Assembly: GCF_009796865.1 (NCBI RefSeq)
Contig: NZ_CP047028.1
Coordinates: 3,658,001 to 3,722,000, forward strand
Reading direction: 5' to 3'
Length of the DNA: 64,000 nt
Source of the DNA: Formosa sp. L2A11
GTDB lineage: Bacteria; Bacteroidota; Bacteroidia; Flavobacteriales; Flavobacteriaceae
Below, piece by piece: positions 1 to 8,133 of the stretch. The position numbers and the translations under genes were made by a program. The notes beneath the pieces are model-generated. The model searched no databases and was not told the origin of the DNA. It worked only from the letters and a program-made list of their open reading frames with translations. The stretch's first letter is position 1; the number at the start of each line of letters is the position of its first letter.

Positions 1-70
1 TTATCAATTAAAATAAAATTTGATTTAGATATATTTGAAATTATCTCTTTCTAAGATTAAATTAATAAAA

Positions 71-95
71 AAGCTTTGCAGTATTTGCAAAGCTT
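71..95. terminator. Bidirectional intrinsic terminator
   Basis: Nine-base arms AAGCTTTGC (71-79) and GCAAAGCTT (87-95) flank a 7-base loop, with an A-run before and a T-run after, so it can act in both directions. It lies 20 bases past the stop of the minus-strand DUF547 gene and probably ends that transcript. Bases 1-65 hold no gene I can support. Confidence 0.75.
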
Positions 96-114
96 TTTTG
101 TTTTCAGCCTCTAA

Positions 115-804
115 TCAAACATAATTTGCCAAATGAGATTCCCAACTATAAGGATTATATTCAAGATTATAAGTCGTGATTTCTACTTGTAAAACGGTTT
201 TTAATATACTTTTAATACCTTTTACTCCTCCAAAGTCTCCATGATACCAGAATAGTAGTTTAGATGTTTTTACAGTCTTATTAACAGTGTCTATAATTGT
301 TTCTGAAGACAAGAATGCATACATCGCATCATCTAATTGTTGGTTTAATTTTTCGAAAGTATAAAAAGCTATTGGTGGGCAACTTTTAGCGCCACAATTT
401 AAAGCAAAATGAATGCGATAATCAATTTCTTTTACTGCTAAATTTCTAATTAAGGCGGACGTAAAAAGATTAGGTAAATACCCTAAACTTTTTTTCCATC
501 TATATTTTCTTAAAATACCATGTTCAATATCATCTAAACTAAAAACAGTGTCTGCAATGCTAATCTCCTTTTCTTTAAAAATATGCTTGCCTTGCACATT
601 AGAACGACTGGCTAATATTTGGTAATAGGCATTGTAAATATTAATCCAGAATGTTTTCTTTTCTTTATCTGTTGCCAATAAAGCAGATAATTCTATTAGA
701 GACAGATTGTTTAATTTTTGTTCTAATTCTGTCGTCTCTTTTTTAAGCTTTACGTTAAGTAATAATTCTCCAGATAGCGAAAGTAAAGTATTGTTTTTGT
801 TCAT
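115..804 (-). CDS. DUF547 domain-containing protein
   Basis: This 229-residue protein carries the hallmarks of the DUF547 family: FWINIYNAYYQ at residues 52-62, DDIEHGILR at 91-99, and the Cys-containing segment IHFALNCGAKSCPPI at 131-145. The biochemical role of the family is not known; the conserved Asn, His and Cys suggest an enzyme, but that is inference. I see no clear signal peptide, so it is probably cytoplasmic. It is followed by a strong terminator and preceded by a 76-base gap from the DUF2652 gene on the same strand, so the two may be co-transcribed. The family call is fairly sure; the function is open. Confidence 0.8.
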   Translation of the reverse strand: MNKNNTLLSLSGELLLNVKLKKETTELEQKLNNLSLIELSALLATDKEKKTFWINIYNAYYQILASRSNVQGKHIFKEKEISIADTVFSLDDIEHGILRKYRWKKSLGYLPNLFTSALIRNLAVKEIDYRIHFALNCGAKSCPPIAFYTFEKLNQQLDDAMYAFLSSETIIDTVNKTVKTSKLLFWYHGDFGGVKGIKSILKTVLQVEITTYNLEYNPYSWESHLANYV

Positions 805-880
805 AATTTTAAGTGCTTCTGTAAAGCATAAATAAAGTATTCTAATTAATAAGAAAATTGATTCTCTGGACGATTAATCT

Positions 881-1951
881 TTAAAAAAATTGATTTTCGA
901 ATACGCGATTGATGGCAATTTGATTTAATTTTTCTAGTTTTTTATTCCACATTTTTTCAATCATTATTAAAATACTATGTTTCATAATATTTCCGATAAA
1001 GTTAAATTCTAAAAATAAATCTAGACTTAAATTTGTATTAGAATCATTTATTTTATCAAGACGAATCACGTAATGAAAATCTCTAACAAACATCATATCT
1101 TTAGTTTTTTCTCCATAAATAAGGCTGTCCTTAGATTTTTCTGAAATCGTTTCAAAATTTAGTTTCCCAAATTGTAAAACGCAATGATGTTGTGTTCCTA
1201 TTCTGTTAATTTTATTTTCATCGAATTCTATACGTTTAACACTGTCATCCCATAAATGCCTATATTTAAGATCGCTTATTAACAAATAAAGAGTGTCTAT
1301 ATCTGTACCCATAGTTTTCTGAATACTTTGTATAGGAATTACAGATTTCTCTTCTTGGATTTCCTTTTCTTTAAATGCAAGTTCATTTTTTATATGATTT
1401 AAGTTTGTGTAGAAATATGTTATTTCTTCTTTATCATATATTTCGGTTAACGATTTCCATTCGGTTCCGATCTTGTTTTTATATAAATTATATACAGCAC
1501 TAGAAATAAGTAAATATTCGTTTAAAAGCACATTATTTTTTAATAATCTGTGTGCTTTTATAACATCTTTACCATAAGGTTTAACAATATCTTTTACCTT
1601 AATAAAGTTTAAATCTCCATGATGAACAACAAACTTTAATTCTAAATTATTTGTAGTTCTGCACGCGCCACAGTTACAAATTCGTTTACGCTCATACATT
1701 TTAGTATGTGCATGAAACGCCTGTATCATTTTTTGTGTTTGGTTTACAATATCGTCAAACAAAACATGTTGCGTTGTGTACATAAACAAGGCATCTCCCT
1801 CAACCTCTATCAATTTAAAATTGATTGGGTTAGTATCTATTAAAATTTCTAATAATTCTGAAATAATATGAATACTATGTTCAATTTCTGTGGTGTTTAC
1901 AAATTCAGAAAAACCACTAATATCTGGCATAAAGTAAAATGCTTTTTTCAT
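881..1951 (-). CDS. DUF2652 protein, nucleotide-cyclase-like N-terminus with SRPBCC-like C-terminus
   Basis: The 356-residue protein opens with MPDISGFSEFV (8-18) and EGDALFMY (51-58), the pattern of DUF2652 proteins, whose N-terminal part resembles class III adenylate/guanylate cyclase domains. A short cysteine cluster, CNCGAC, lies at 92-97, followed by HHGD at 110-113 and GKDVIKAHRLLKN near 127-139, which looks like the conserved C-terminal part of a cyclase-like fold. Residues from about 205 to 350 look like a START/SRPBCC ligand-binding domain. No membrane segment is visible. Whether it makes a cyclic nucleotide cannot be told from the sequence; the cysteine cluster might bind metal. Family call good, function unknown. 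Confidence 0.75.
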   Translation of the reverse strand: MKKAFYFMPDISGFSEFVNTTEIEHSIHIISELLEILIDTNPINFKLIEVEGDALFMYTTQHVLFDDIVNQTQKMIQAFHAHTKMYERKRICNCGACRTTNNLELKFVVHHGDLNFIKVKDIVKPYGKDVIKAHRLLKNNVLLNEYLLISSAVYNLYKNKIGTEWKSLTEIYDKEEITYFYTNLNHIKNELAFKEKEIQEEKSVIPIQSIQKTMGTDIDTLYLLISDLKYRHLWDDSVKRIEFDENKINRIGTQHHCVLQFGKLNFETISEKSKDSLIYGEKTKDMMFVRDFHYVIRLDKINDSNTNLSLDLFLEFNFIGNIMKHSILIMIEKMWNKKLEKLNQIAINRVFENQFF

Positions 1952-2002
1952 TGGGTAATTTCTATGTTAGTCGAAAGAAAAAACTTAAACTAATTACTAT
2001 TT

Positions 2003-2818
2003 TTATTTTATATAATTGAATTGTAAAACATTTCCTTTTCCTTTTCGCCCTTCATTAGAAATATACAAGTCTCCATTTTCTGAAAAGAAAATCCCTTCTG
2101 GTTGTTTAAAAAGCGGATAATCCAAAGAATATTTATTTAAAATAACGCCTTCCAAGCTCATTTCAACCATTAATTTACCAACAGTAGAAATAACGAATAA
2201 AGTATGCGTTTTAGGATTAATAGCTAAACCACTTGGTGCAAAATGATGTTTCTTATCTTTAAATCTAAAATCCTTTTTAGGTATAATATATGCTGGTGTT
2301 TTGTTTAAAGTATTTGTGTCTAAATTAAAAGCATAGATTACATTTTTATCTTCTTTATCAATTTCTACTTCTGCTTTACAGGCTATTAACAATCTATTAT
2401 TTTCTTTATCAAAAAACAATCCTTCGGCATCTTCCTTGGCACTTAAAAAGGTTTTGTGTTTCTTAACTTTTGGCTTCTTTTTAAAATTTTTAATTTCATA
2501 AATAGTTCCGTTAGATTTCAAAACATACACAACATCTTCAATTATAGCTATATCTTCATAATCACCATCTTTACCAAACTTATAACTATCTACTACCTTT
2601 TCGGTCTCTAAATTATATTCATACAACTTACCTTCTTCATCATTAATACTTAAAATCTGTGGAAAATTTAAAACTGAAATTCCTGAAATTTCAACTAATT
2701 TCTTAGGCATTTCCCATACTTGAGATGGTTCTTTTAAATTATAAATTGGTGTATTCACTTCAGAATTAGGATTTTTACAAGTCATAAAAAAGAATAAAAG
2801 AAGAATATTTTTAAACAT
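2003..2818 (-). CDS. SdiA-regulated-like beta-propeller lipoprotein
   Basis: The start at 2818 gives a 271-residue protein with a lipoprotein signal (FKNILLLFFFMTC, Cys about residue 14), a better start than the in-frame ATG at 2887, which would bury the signal 23 residues in. The mature part has repeated strand motifs such as EISGISVL, EGKLYEYNL, YEDIAIIEDVVYVL and PSGLAINPKTHTLFVIS, ending in EGIFFSENGDLYISNEG. This is typical of SdiA-regulated/NHL-like six-bladed propellers. It should sit in the outer or inner membrane facing the periplasm. It is the last gene of a five-gene minus-strand operon. The ligand is unknown. Confidence 0.72.
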   Translation of the reverse strand: MFKNILLLFFFMTCKNPNSEVNTPIYNLKEPSQVWEMPKKLVEISGISVLNFPQILSINDEEGKLYEYNLETEKVVDSYKFGKDGDYEDIAIIEDVVYVLKSNGTIYEIKNFKKKPKVKKHKTFLSAKEDAEGLFFDKENNRLLIACKAEVEIDKEDKNVIYAFNLDTNTLNKTPAYIIPKKDFRFKDKKHHFAPSGLAINPKTHTLFVISTVGKLMVEMSLEGVILNKYSLDYPLFKQPEGIFFSENGDLYISNEGRKGKGNVLQFNYIK

Positions 2819-2899
2819 AGTATCTAGTTTTTTTATTAAAAACGAATGTGAATTTAGTGTTTTAACAAAAACACTCCTTAATTGCACTGAACAAGCAAA

Positions 2900-3568
2900 T
2901 TACACCTTCTTAATCTTATATTGTTTTACTGAAAATTGAATCAATTGAATAAGGCCTAAAACGAAGAACAAGAGTGCAATAAAAAGATTGAGATATGGAC
3001 TAAAAGCTGCAATATTATCTTCAAAAATAAATTTACCAACATAAGCAAAAGTTAACATACCGGAACACGTCCCTAATAATGCTCCTGGAATAAAAACCAT
3101 GTTAGCACTTTTAGTTTCGGCTAACTTATTAGTACGAAATAGATATAAATAAACGCCAGACCAATATGGCCATTGTACAACATTTAAACTGTTTAATAAC
3201 AAACCTAAGACTATGGCATATTTAAATTGCATAACATCTTTTAAAGAGAAACTTGTTGTACTATTTAATGTTAAAAATAAGTAAGACGCAATTCCTAAAA
3301 GAAATAGTATTGTAAATACATCTATAAAGACTAGTAATGTTTTTTGTTTAACCAACCATTTTGCAAAACGGCTAATAGTGCACATTACAAAAAACTCAAT
3401 AATAACAATTCCTAATACAAATAAGAAAGTATTTGTAGAGCCTTTATCAATCAATAATTGTAAAGCAATAACATTAAGATAACTTAATGGTAAAGACCCT
3501 AAAAAGCTTATAAAAAAGCCTAGCCAAAATGGTTTTCTGTTTGATAAATGCTTTGTAATTAATTCCAA
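2900..3568 (-). CDS. LysE-like integral membrane transporter
   Basis: A 222-residue, very hydrophobic protein with about six membrane segments (roughly residues 15-35, 45-63, 77-101, 114-134, 155-178 and 190-212). The first segment has GSLPLSYLNVIALQ, which recalls the start of LysE/RhtB-family amino-acid exporters, where a G-x-x-P-G-P motif is usual; here it is degenerate. It ends 13 bases from the next reading frame and starts 4 bases after the ATP-grasp gene, so it belongs to the same operon. It may export whatever the ATP-grasp ligase or the NRDE protein makes, but that is inference. Confidence 0.6.
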   Translation of the reverse strand: MELITKHLSNRKPFWLGFFISFLGSLPLSYLNVIALQLLIDKGSTNTFLFVLGIVIIEFFVMCTISRFAKWLVKQKTLLVFIDVFTILFLLGIASYLFLTLNSTTSFSLKDVMQFKYAIVLGLLLNSLNVVQWPYWSGVYLYLFRTNKLAETKSANMVFIPGALLGTCSGMLTFAYVGKFIFEDNIAAFSPYLNLFIALLFFVLGLIQLIQFSVKQYKIKKV

Positions 3569-3572
3569 AATA

Positions 3573-4619
3573 CTAGCTTAAAAGTTTTAAATTTTTTCTT
3601 AGTAAATTATTCCCTTTAATCATTTTTATAGATTCTGAAAAGGTTAAATATCGGCTTCCCGTTTTTAAATTATGTGTACTTATGGTATATAAAATTTTGT
3701 AATGCTTAATGATTTCTTTCCATGCAAAAAAGATAGAATGTTTAGGATCGTAAATATGTGTAGGTTCACTCCCTGCACCATTAAGTTCTATTATAGAAAA
3801 ATTTTGCCCTGCTTCTAGATCTTCTCGAGAATGGAATTTTATATCTAACCTTCCAAAATGAAAATCTGGAATTTGTTTACAAATGGTATCAAATGTTTTT
3901 GTTAATCTATCGTTTGCCCAATCGCTAACATCTGTAAATTTACTACCTCTTACATGGTTACCAAATGGAACCAAATTAAATAGCTCGTCTTCCGGTAATA
4001 TAGATTCTAAAAAATCCCCATATTTCTTTTTTAATGTTTTTAATTGCAATAAAAATCTTGGATTTGCATGTATAAGTTCTGTAATGGTATGTTTTCCATT
4101 TCCTTTTACAACTAAGAAATCTTTATGCACAATTCCCGAAATAACACCTTCAGTTTCAAATGGCATGCGGTAATAAAACAAGCCAATCTCAAGAGAATAA
4201 TCGATAAATTCTTGAATTAAAAAATCGTAATTCACCTTATCTAAATAAACGCCTAAATCATGCCACGTATCAATTTTTTCTACACGCAACCCTTGTAATC
4301 CTATATCTGGCTTAATAATTAATGGAAACGAGATACTTGTCTTTTTCAATTCTGCTTTTATAGCATTTAAAGTCGTTCCTGATTTAAAAAGTAGTGTTTC
4401 TGGTATATATTGATTTGGAATAAGATCGTAAATTTCCTTTTTACTTTCCATCGCAAATCCACCATTAATAATTCTCGGGTTACTCGCATTAAAAAAACCT
4501 AAAGAACGTGCTTTTATGCTTAAATATATCCAATAAAAATAGATAGGAAAATACAAAATATAGGTATTCCAATATTCCCAATGTATCAATTTATGTAATG
4601 TGTTTTTTATTTTAATCAC
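3573..4619 (-). CDS. ATP-grasp fold ligase-like protein
   Basis: This 348-residue protein contains the ATP-grasp signatures FPLIIKPDIGLQG (98-110, nucleotide-binding lysine and glycine loop), the hinge-like FLIQEFIDY (133-141), GRLDIKF (256-262) and IIELNGAG (276-283, the metal-binding Glu and Asn). ATP-grasp enzymes join a carboxylate to an amine or thiol through an acyl phosphate. The substrate cannot be read from the sequence. Residues 17-36 are hydrophobic and may anchor it to the membrane. Its start overlaps the stop of the NRDE gene by 4 bases (translational coupling), and the LysE-like gene follows 4 bases later. The fold is a confident call, the substrate is unknown. Confidence 0.75.
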   Translation of the reverse strand: MIKIKNTLHKLIHWEYWNTYILYFPIYFYWIYLSIKARSLGFFNASNPRIINGGFAMESKKEIYDLIPNQYIPETLLFKSGTTLNAIKAELKKTSISFPLIIKPDIGLQGLRVEKIDTWHDLGVYLDKVNYDFLIQEFIDYSLEIGLFYYRMPFETEGVISGIVHKDFLVVKGNGKHTITELIHANPRFLLQLKTLKKKYGDFLESILPEDELFNLVPFGNHVRGSKFTDVSDWANDRLTKTFDTICKQIPDFHFGRLDIKFHSREDLEAGQNFSIIELNGAGSEPTHIYDPKHSIFFAWKEIIKHYKILYTISTHNLKTGSRYLTFSESIKMIKGNNLLRKNLKLLS

Positions 4620-5317
4620 AATGAAACTTCTTTAATAGGTGAATTATTAACTTTATCTATATAAGTCATTTTAATAGTGTTGTTTTTAAAAATTAGCTGA
4701 CTTATACTTACCGTTGTCAAAATATCATCTCGATTAATAACTAAACCATATTCACTGTTTGTAGGCTGTGTATGATTATGAAACTTTAGAATACTAACAT
4801 CATCTATTTTGTTTTCTTTTTGAATAAAATCTTTAAACCATTGTTTTCTTAAATCCCGTTGTTCTCGATTATAAAGTGTTGCAGAAGACCAAATAAAAGG
4901 TACTGAAACCTCATGATTAATACGATATTTATGTCTGGAGTCCCATTTTAATTCGGTTAACATATTGTGCTTAGCCACAATTAAAGTAAAAGGTTCAATA
5001 TTGGTTAAATCTATTTCACTAAAATAATTTAGAACATCTTCTGCTGCTAAAATCTCTAATAAAATGGCTCCTCTACTTTTTCTGTAATTTTCTTTTTTCT
5101 CATGATTCTCGAATGCCCCATTTAGCAATACAATACATGTTCCTTTTTCGTTTCCGACAATCCAAGTACCTCCTGCTTGTTTATCTTTAGGAAAAACAGC
5201 TCTGGTATTATTTATGGTATACACTTCTGGAGCTAATGTAGGGCGCTTTGTTTTTTCATCTCTATTAGAAGTTAAAACAAATCCATCTGGTTGCGGAATA
5301 TAAGTTACTGTGCACAT
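4616..5317 (-). CDS. NRDE (TANGO2-like) family protein
   Basis: The N-terminus MCTVTYI followed by TSNRDEKTKRPT (16-27) is the defining NRDE motif of the TANGO2 family, and GGTWIVGNEKGTCIVLLNG (about 49-67) also fits. Cys2 after the initiator Met is consistent with the suggestion that these proteins share an N-terminal-nucleophile hydrolase fold. Eukaryotic TANGO2 has been linked to heme and lipid handling, but no bacterial substrate is established. The length of 233 residues is usual for bacterial members. It overlaps the upstream DinB-like gene by 13 bases and the downstream ATP-grasp gene by 4, so the three are translationally coupled. Confidence 0.88.
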   Translation of the reverse strand: MCTVTYIPQPDGFVLTSNRDEKTKRPTLAPEVYTINNTRAVFPKDKQAGGTWIVGNEKGTCIVLLNGAFENHEKKENYRKSRGAILLEILAAEDVLNYFSEIDLTNIEPFTLIVAKHNMLTELKWDSRHKYRINHEVSVPFIWSSATLYNREQRDLRKQWFKDFIQKENKIDDVSILKFHNHTQPTNSEYGLVINRDDILTTVSISQLIFKNNTIKMTYIDKVNNSPIKEVSL

Positions 5318-5808
5318 TGTTTTCTATATCTTATAGTTGCTGGTGCCAATCCAAAAGTATCGTCTATAAAAGACATGCTATTTAGTGCTAACAATCCGAC
5401 CTTTATTAATGCTTGATGATGTATACTGTGCTCTAAACAATATGCTAATTCTCTTAAAAACGAAGTTTGAATTTTAATTTTTTCACCATCTTCTGTAGAA
5501 AAATCGCCTTCAAGAACTAAAAGACTATCGCCTTTAATTTGATTTAAATCGTTATTAATTTCATCAATAATTTGAATGGCATATTGTGTATCTGTTTCAA
5601 TTAAAAGATTCCTTTTTCTATTATCGTAATTAATAATTTTTGTCTTCAAACCATGAAGTGCACATTTATAAAACTCTAAAATATGTCTTACATGCTGACC
5701 AATAGTTGCTCCAAACATGGTATTAGAAGACGATTGGTATTGTGCTTCTGATAATTGATGCAATACGCACTTTATTTCGTTTAAATTTTCTTGACAATGA
5801 ATTTTCAT
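5305..5808 (-). CDS. DinB-like four-helix metalloprotein
   Basis: The 167-residue helical protein has IGQHVRHILEFY (37-48) and EHSIHHQALIKV (about 126-137), which match the spaced histidine positions that bind a divalent metal in the DinB/YfiT superfamily. Family members include thiol transferases and enzymes of uncertain role; I cannot choose among them. It is the first gene of the five-gene operon, with 343 bases of non-coding DNA upstream, and its stop region overlaps the start of the NRDE gene by 13 bases. No signal peptide is seen. Family assignment is moderate to good. Confidence 0.7.
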   Translation of the reverse strand: MKIHCQENLNEIKCVLHQLSEAQYQSSSNTMFGATIGQHVRHILEFYKCALHGLKTKIINYDNRKRNLLIETDTQYAIQIIDEINNDLNQIKGDSLLVLEGDFSTEDGEKIKIQTSFLRELAYCLEHSIHHQALIKVGLLALNSMSFIDDTFGLAPATIRYRKQCAQ

Positions 5809-5910
5809 ATAATAAATGATGGAAGGTTTAGTTGGTATTGATACAAAATACTTTATAAGTAGACGTTAAAAAATAATTTCCTAACAATTTATTTACTTTT
5901 AAAACATAAA

Positions 5911-5942
5911 AAATCCAAAACAAAAGATATTGTCTTGGATTT
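5911..5942 (-). terminator. Hairpin with T-run, probable second terminator or small-transcript end
   Basis: AAATCCAAAACA (5911-5922) can pair with TGTCTTGGATTT (5931-5942) with one mismatch, and minus-strand reading is followed by a T-rich run. It lies in the 343-base gap between the OmpA gene and the DinB-like gene, about 150 bases beyond a stronger terminator at 6094-6133. It could be a backup terminator or the end of a short transcript. The rest of 5809-6093 is AT-rich and I see no gene in it. Confidence 0.45.
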
Positions 5943-6093
5943 AAAAAAAAACAGTTATATTTAATATGAATGATGATAGAAATAGTTACACATTAAAAGC
6001 GTAATACTGTCTGTTTTTTTATGCTATTGAAATAAAATGTATAAATTAAGAGTATAATACGTCTTTTTGTAGTGAGAACTAGAAGAAATAAAA

Positions 6094-6133
6094 ATCCCCC
6101 TAAAAAGTTAATTGTAACGCTTTAGGGGGATTA
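6094..6133 (-). terminator. Intrinsic terminator of the adhesin-porP-ompA operon
   Basis: AATCCCCCTAAA (6094-6105) pairs with TTTAGGGGGATT (6122-6133), with a 16-base loop. Read on the minus strand the G-rich arm is followed by a run of T. It lies 18 bases after the stop of the OmpA-family gene. Confidence 0.85.
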
Positions 6134-6151
6134 AAAATTAGATAAAAAATA

Positions 6152-8110
6152 TTAATATGATAATACTTTCACCTCTGTTCGTCTATTTTTTTGATGTAAT
6201 TCTCTAGAACATTTAACACCGTTTGAACAATCGTTAACCAATTGTGTTTCGCCATATCCTTTAGCTTCCATTCGATCTCTAGCAATACCTTTACTTACTA
6301 AATAATCTACTGCAGATTGTGCTCTTTTTTGTGATAAATCCATATTGTAATCGTCTGCTCCTCGACTATCTGTATGAGCTGATAATTCAATTTTTAATGA
6401 TGGATTATCTCTCATTATTCTAATCATTTCATTTAATACAACCTGTGCATCTGTTCTAATGTTGTACTTATCGAAATTATAATAAATTCCATCTAAAACA
6501 AATTTCTTACCTACTTCAAATAATGGTTTTAAATGTAGCGCAACTCTAATGGTATCATTTTTAATATCAGTAGTCGTGTTAACTGTAAGTGAATCTGAAT
6601 AAAATTTTTGTTTCTGACTTAATATTTTAAATTCTGATCCCGGAGTCACTGTAAAACTAAAGTCGCCTTCATATCCGCTTGTTTTTTGTGCGATAAGCTC
6701 TCTATCTTTAGAGAATAAACTCACTTTAACATCAGATAATTGTTTCTCTGTAGTTTCTCCTTCATAAGTAATACCTTCTAAGACAACAACCAGTTCTGGT
6801 ATTTCATAATTAAATGAATAGATATCATCTTTTCCTATACCTCCTGATCTATTAGAAGAGAAAAATCCTTTTGATTTTTTTTCTTTCTCGTAGTTAATCA
6901 CGTAAGCAAAATCGTCTCCTCCACTGTTTACAGGATACTTAAGATTTTCTAAGTTAGTCCATGTATCTCTAGAACCTTCAGCCTTAAAGATATCTAAACC
7001 ACCTAAGCCAACAAAACTATTACTTGAAAAGTAAAGTGTTCCGTTAGGTGCAATGTTAGGAAACATTTCATTTTTAGAACCATTTATAGCATTTCCTGCA
7101 TTTATAGGTTCTCCCCAACTTCCATCAGCTTGTTTTTCTGAGTACCAAATATCTGAACCACCAATACTACCTTCCATGTCAGACACGTAGTATAATGTTT
7201 GTTCGTCTGTACTTAAAGTAGCATGTCCAATAGAATATTTTTTTACATTATTGTAAACAAAAGGTTCTGCTTCCCAACCGTCGCTTACTTTTGTATAGAT
7301 GTATAACTCTAATCTATTTGTTTTGTATTTTACATTCCCTTTTTTTGTTTTCTGACCATCTTTTCCAGAATATGTACGAGTTACATAAAACACATTACCT
7401 GACTTATTACTTGTTATAGGACCAACATGAAATTTATGGTTTCCTTTATTAAAAACAAGATCTTCAGATGTTGGATTACTAAGTCCAATATTTAAACTAT
7501 CTATATCTGCTTTAAATATCTTTAAAAAAGAAGCTCCAGTCCAACTTAATGTTTTTGGCTTATCAGAGCTTTGTTCTTCTCCTGTGTAATAAACTTCATT
7601 ATCTAAAGGATAAGCACCAAATTCTGAAAGTGGAGTATTTACTTCTTTTTCATTTTTAATTTTGTAATCTAACGGATTTGCCATCCATTTTATAGCAGCA
7701 TCACAACCTGCTATTTGTACAGCTACATCTTCATTACTTCCTTCGGCTTTAATATAGTCTTGTAAAGCTTTTTTAGCTTCTGCATAACGCGCCGTTTGTT
7801 TTAACGTTGTTGCATATAACAACAAGTTTTCAGGATCACTATTAGGATAATCTACTATTCTAGAATACCAGTTAGAAGAAAGCTCATAATCATTCACTTG
7901 ACTGTAAGAATATGCCAATTGCTCCATGTCTTTCAACTTAGGTCTTGGTACATCTGTAAGTTTTTGATAGATAAGAATAGCTTTTCCGTATTGATAACTA
8001 TTAAAGTATTCATTTGCTTTTTTTCGGTTACTGGGCTGCTCTTGTGCTTGCACAGACATTAAGCTCATTAAACTCAATAAAAGGATTGCGTATATTTTCA
8101 TTTTAATCAA
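6152..8110 (-). CDS. OmpA-family protein with TPR, PD40 propeller and OmpA domains (T9SS/gliding associated)
   Basis: This 652-residue protein has an N-terminal signal peptide (about 1-22), TPR-like helices (about 28-145), a PD40/WD40-like propeller with blades such as GGSDIWYSEKQADGSWGEPI and LYFSSNSFVGLGGLDIFKA (about 190-430), a carboxypeptidase-regulatory-like beta domain (about 440-525) and a C-terminal OmpA peptidoglycan-binding domain (about 540-650) with IELSAHTDSRGADDYN. The same architecture is found in PorE-like proteins of the type IX secretion system and in the OmpA partners of SprB/SprF cassettes. It probably ties the outer-membrane PorP/SprF protein made just upstream to peptidoglycan. 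It lies 23 bases after porP and ends at a strong terminator. A start at 8101 (third codon later) is also possible. Confidence 0.88.
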   Translation of the reverse strand: MIKMKIYAILLLSLMSLMSVQAQEQPSNRKKANEYFNSYQYGKAILIYQKLTDVPRPKLKDMEQLAYSYSQVNDYELSSNWYSRIVDYPNSDPENLLLYATTLKQTARYAEAKKALQDYIKAEGSNEDVAVQIAGCDAAIKWMANPLDYKIKNEKEVNTPLSEFGAYPLDNEVYYTGEEQSSDKPKTLSWTGASFLKIFKADIDSLNIGLSNPTSEDLVFNKGNHKFHVGPITSNKSGNVFYVTRTYSGKDGQKTKKGNVKYKTNRLELYIYTKVSDGWEAEPFVYNNVKKYSIGHATLSTDEQTLYYVSDMEGSIGGSDIWYSEKQADGSWGEPINAGNAINGSKNEMFPNIAPNGTLYFSSNSFVGLGGLDIFKAEGSRDTWTNLENLKYPVNSGGDDFAYVINYEKEKKSKGFFSSNRSGGIGKDDIYSFNYEIPELVVVLEGITYEGETTEKQLSDVKVSLFSKDRELIAQKTSGYEGDFSFTVTPGSEFKILSQKQKFYSDSLTVNTTTDIKNDTIRVALHLKPLFEVGKKFVLDGIYYNFDKYNIRTDAQVVLNEMIRIMRDNPSLKIELSAHTDSRGADDYNMDLSQKRAQSAVDYLVSKGIARDRMEAKGYGETQLVNDCSNGVKCSRELHQKNRRTEVKVLSY

Positions 8111-8133
8111 TTTAAAATCTATTGGTAAACGTT

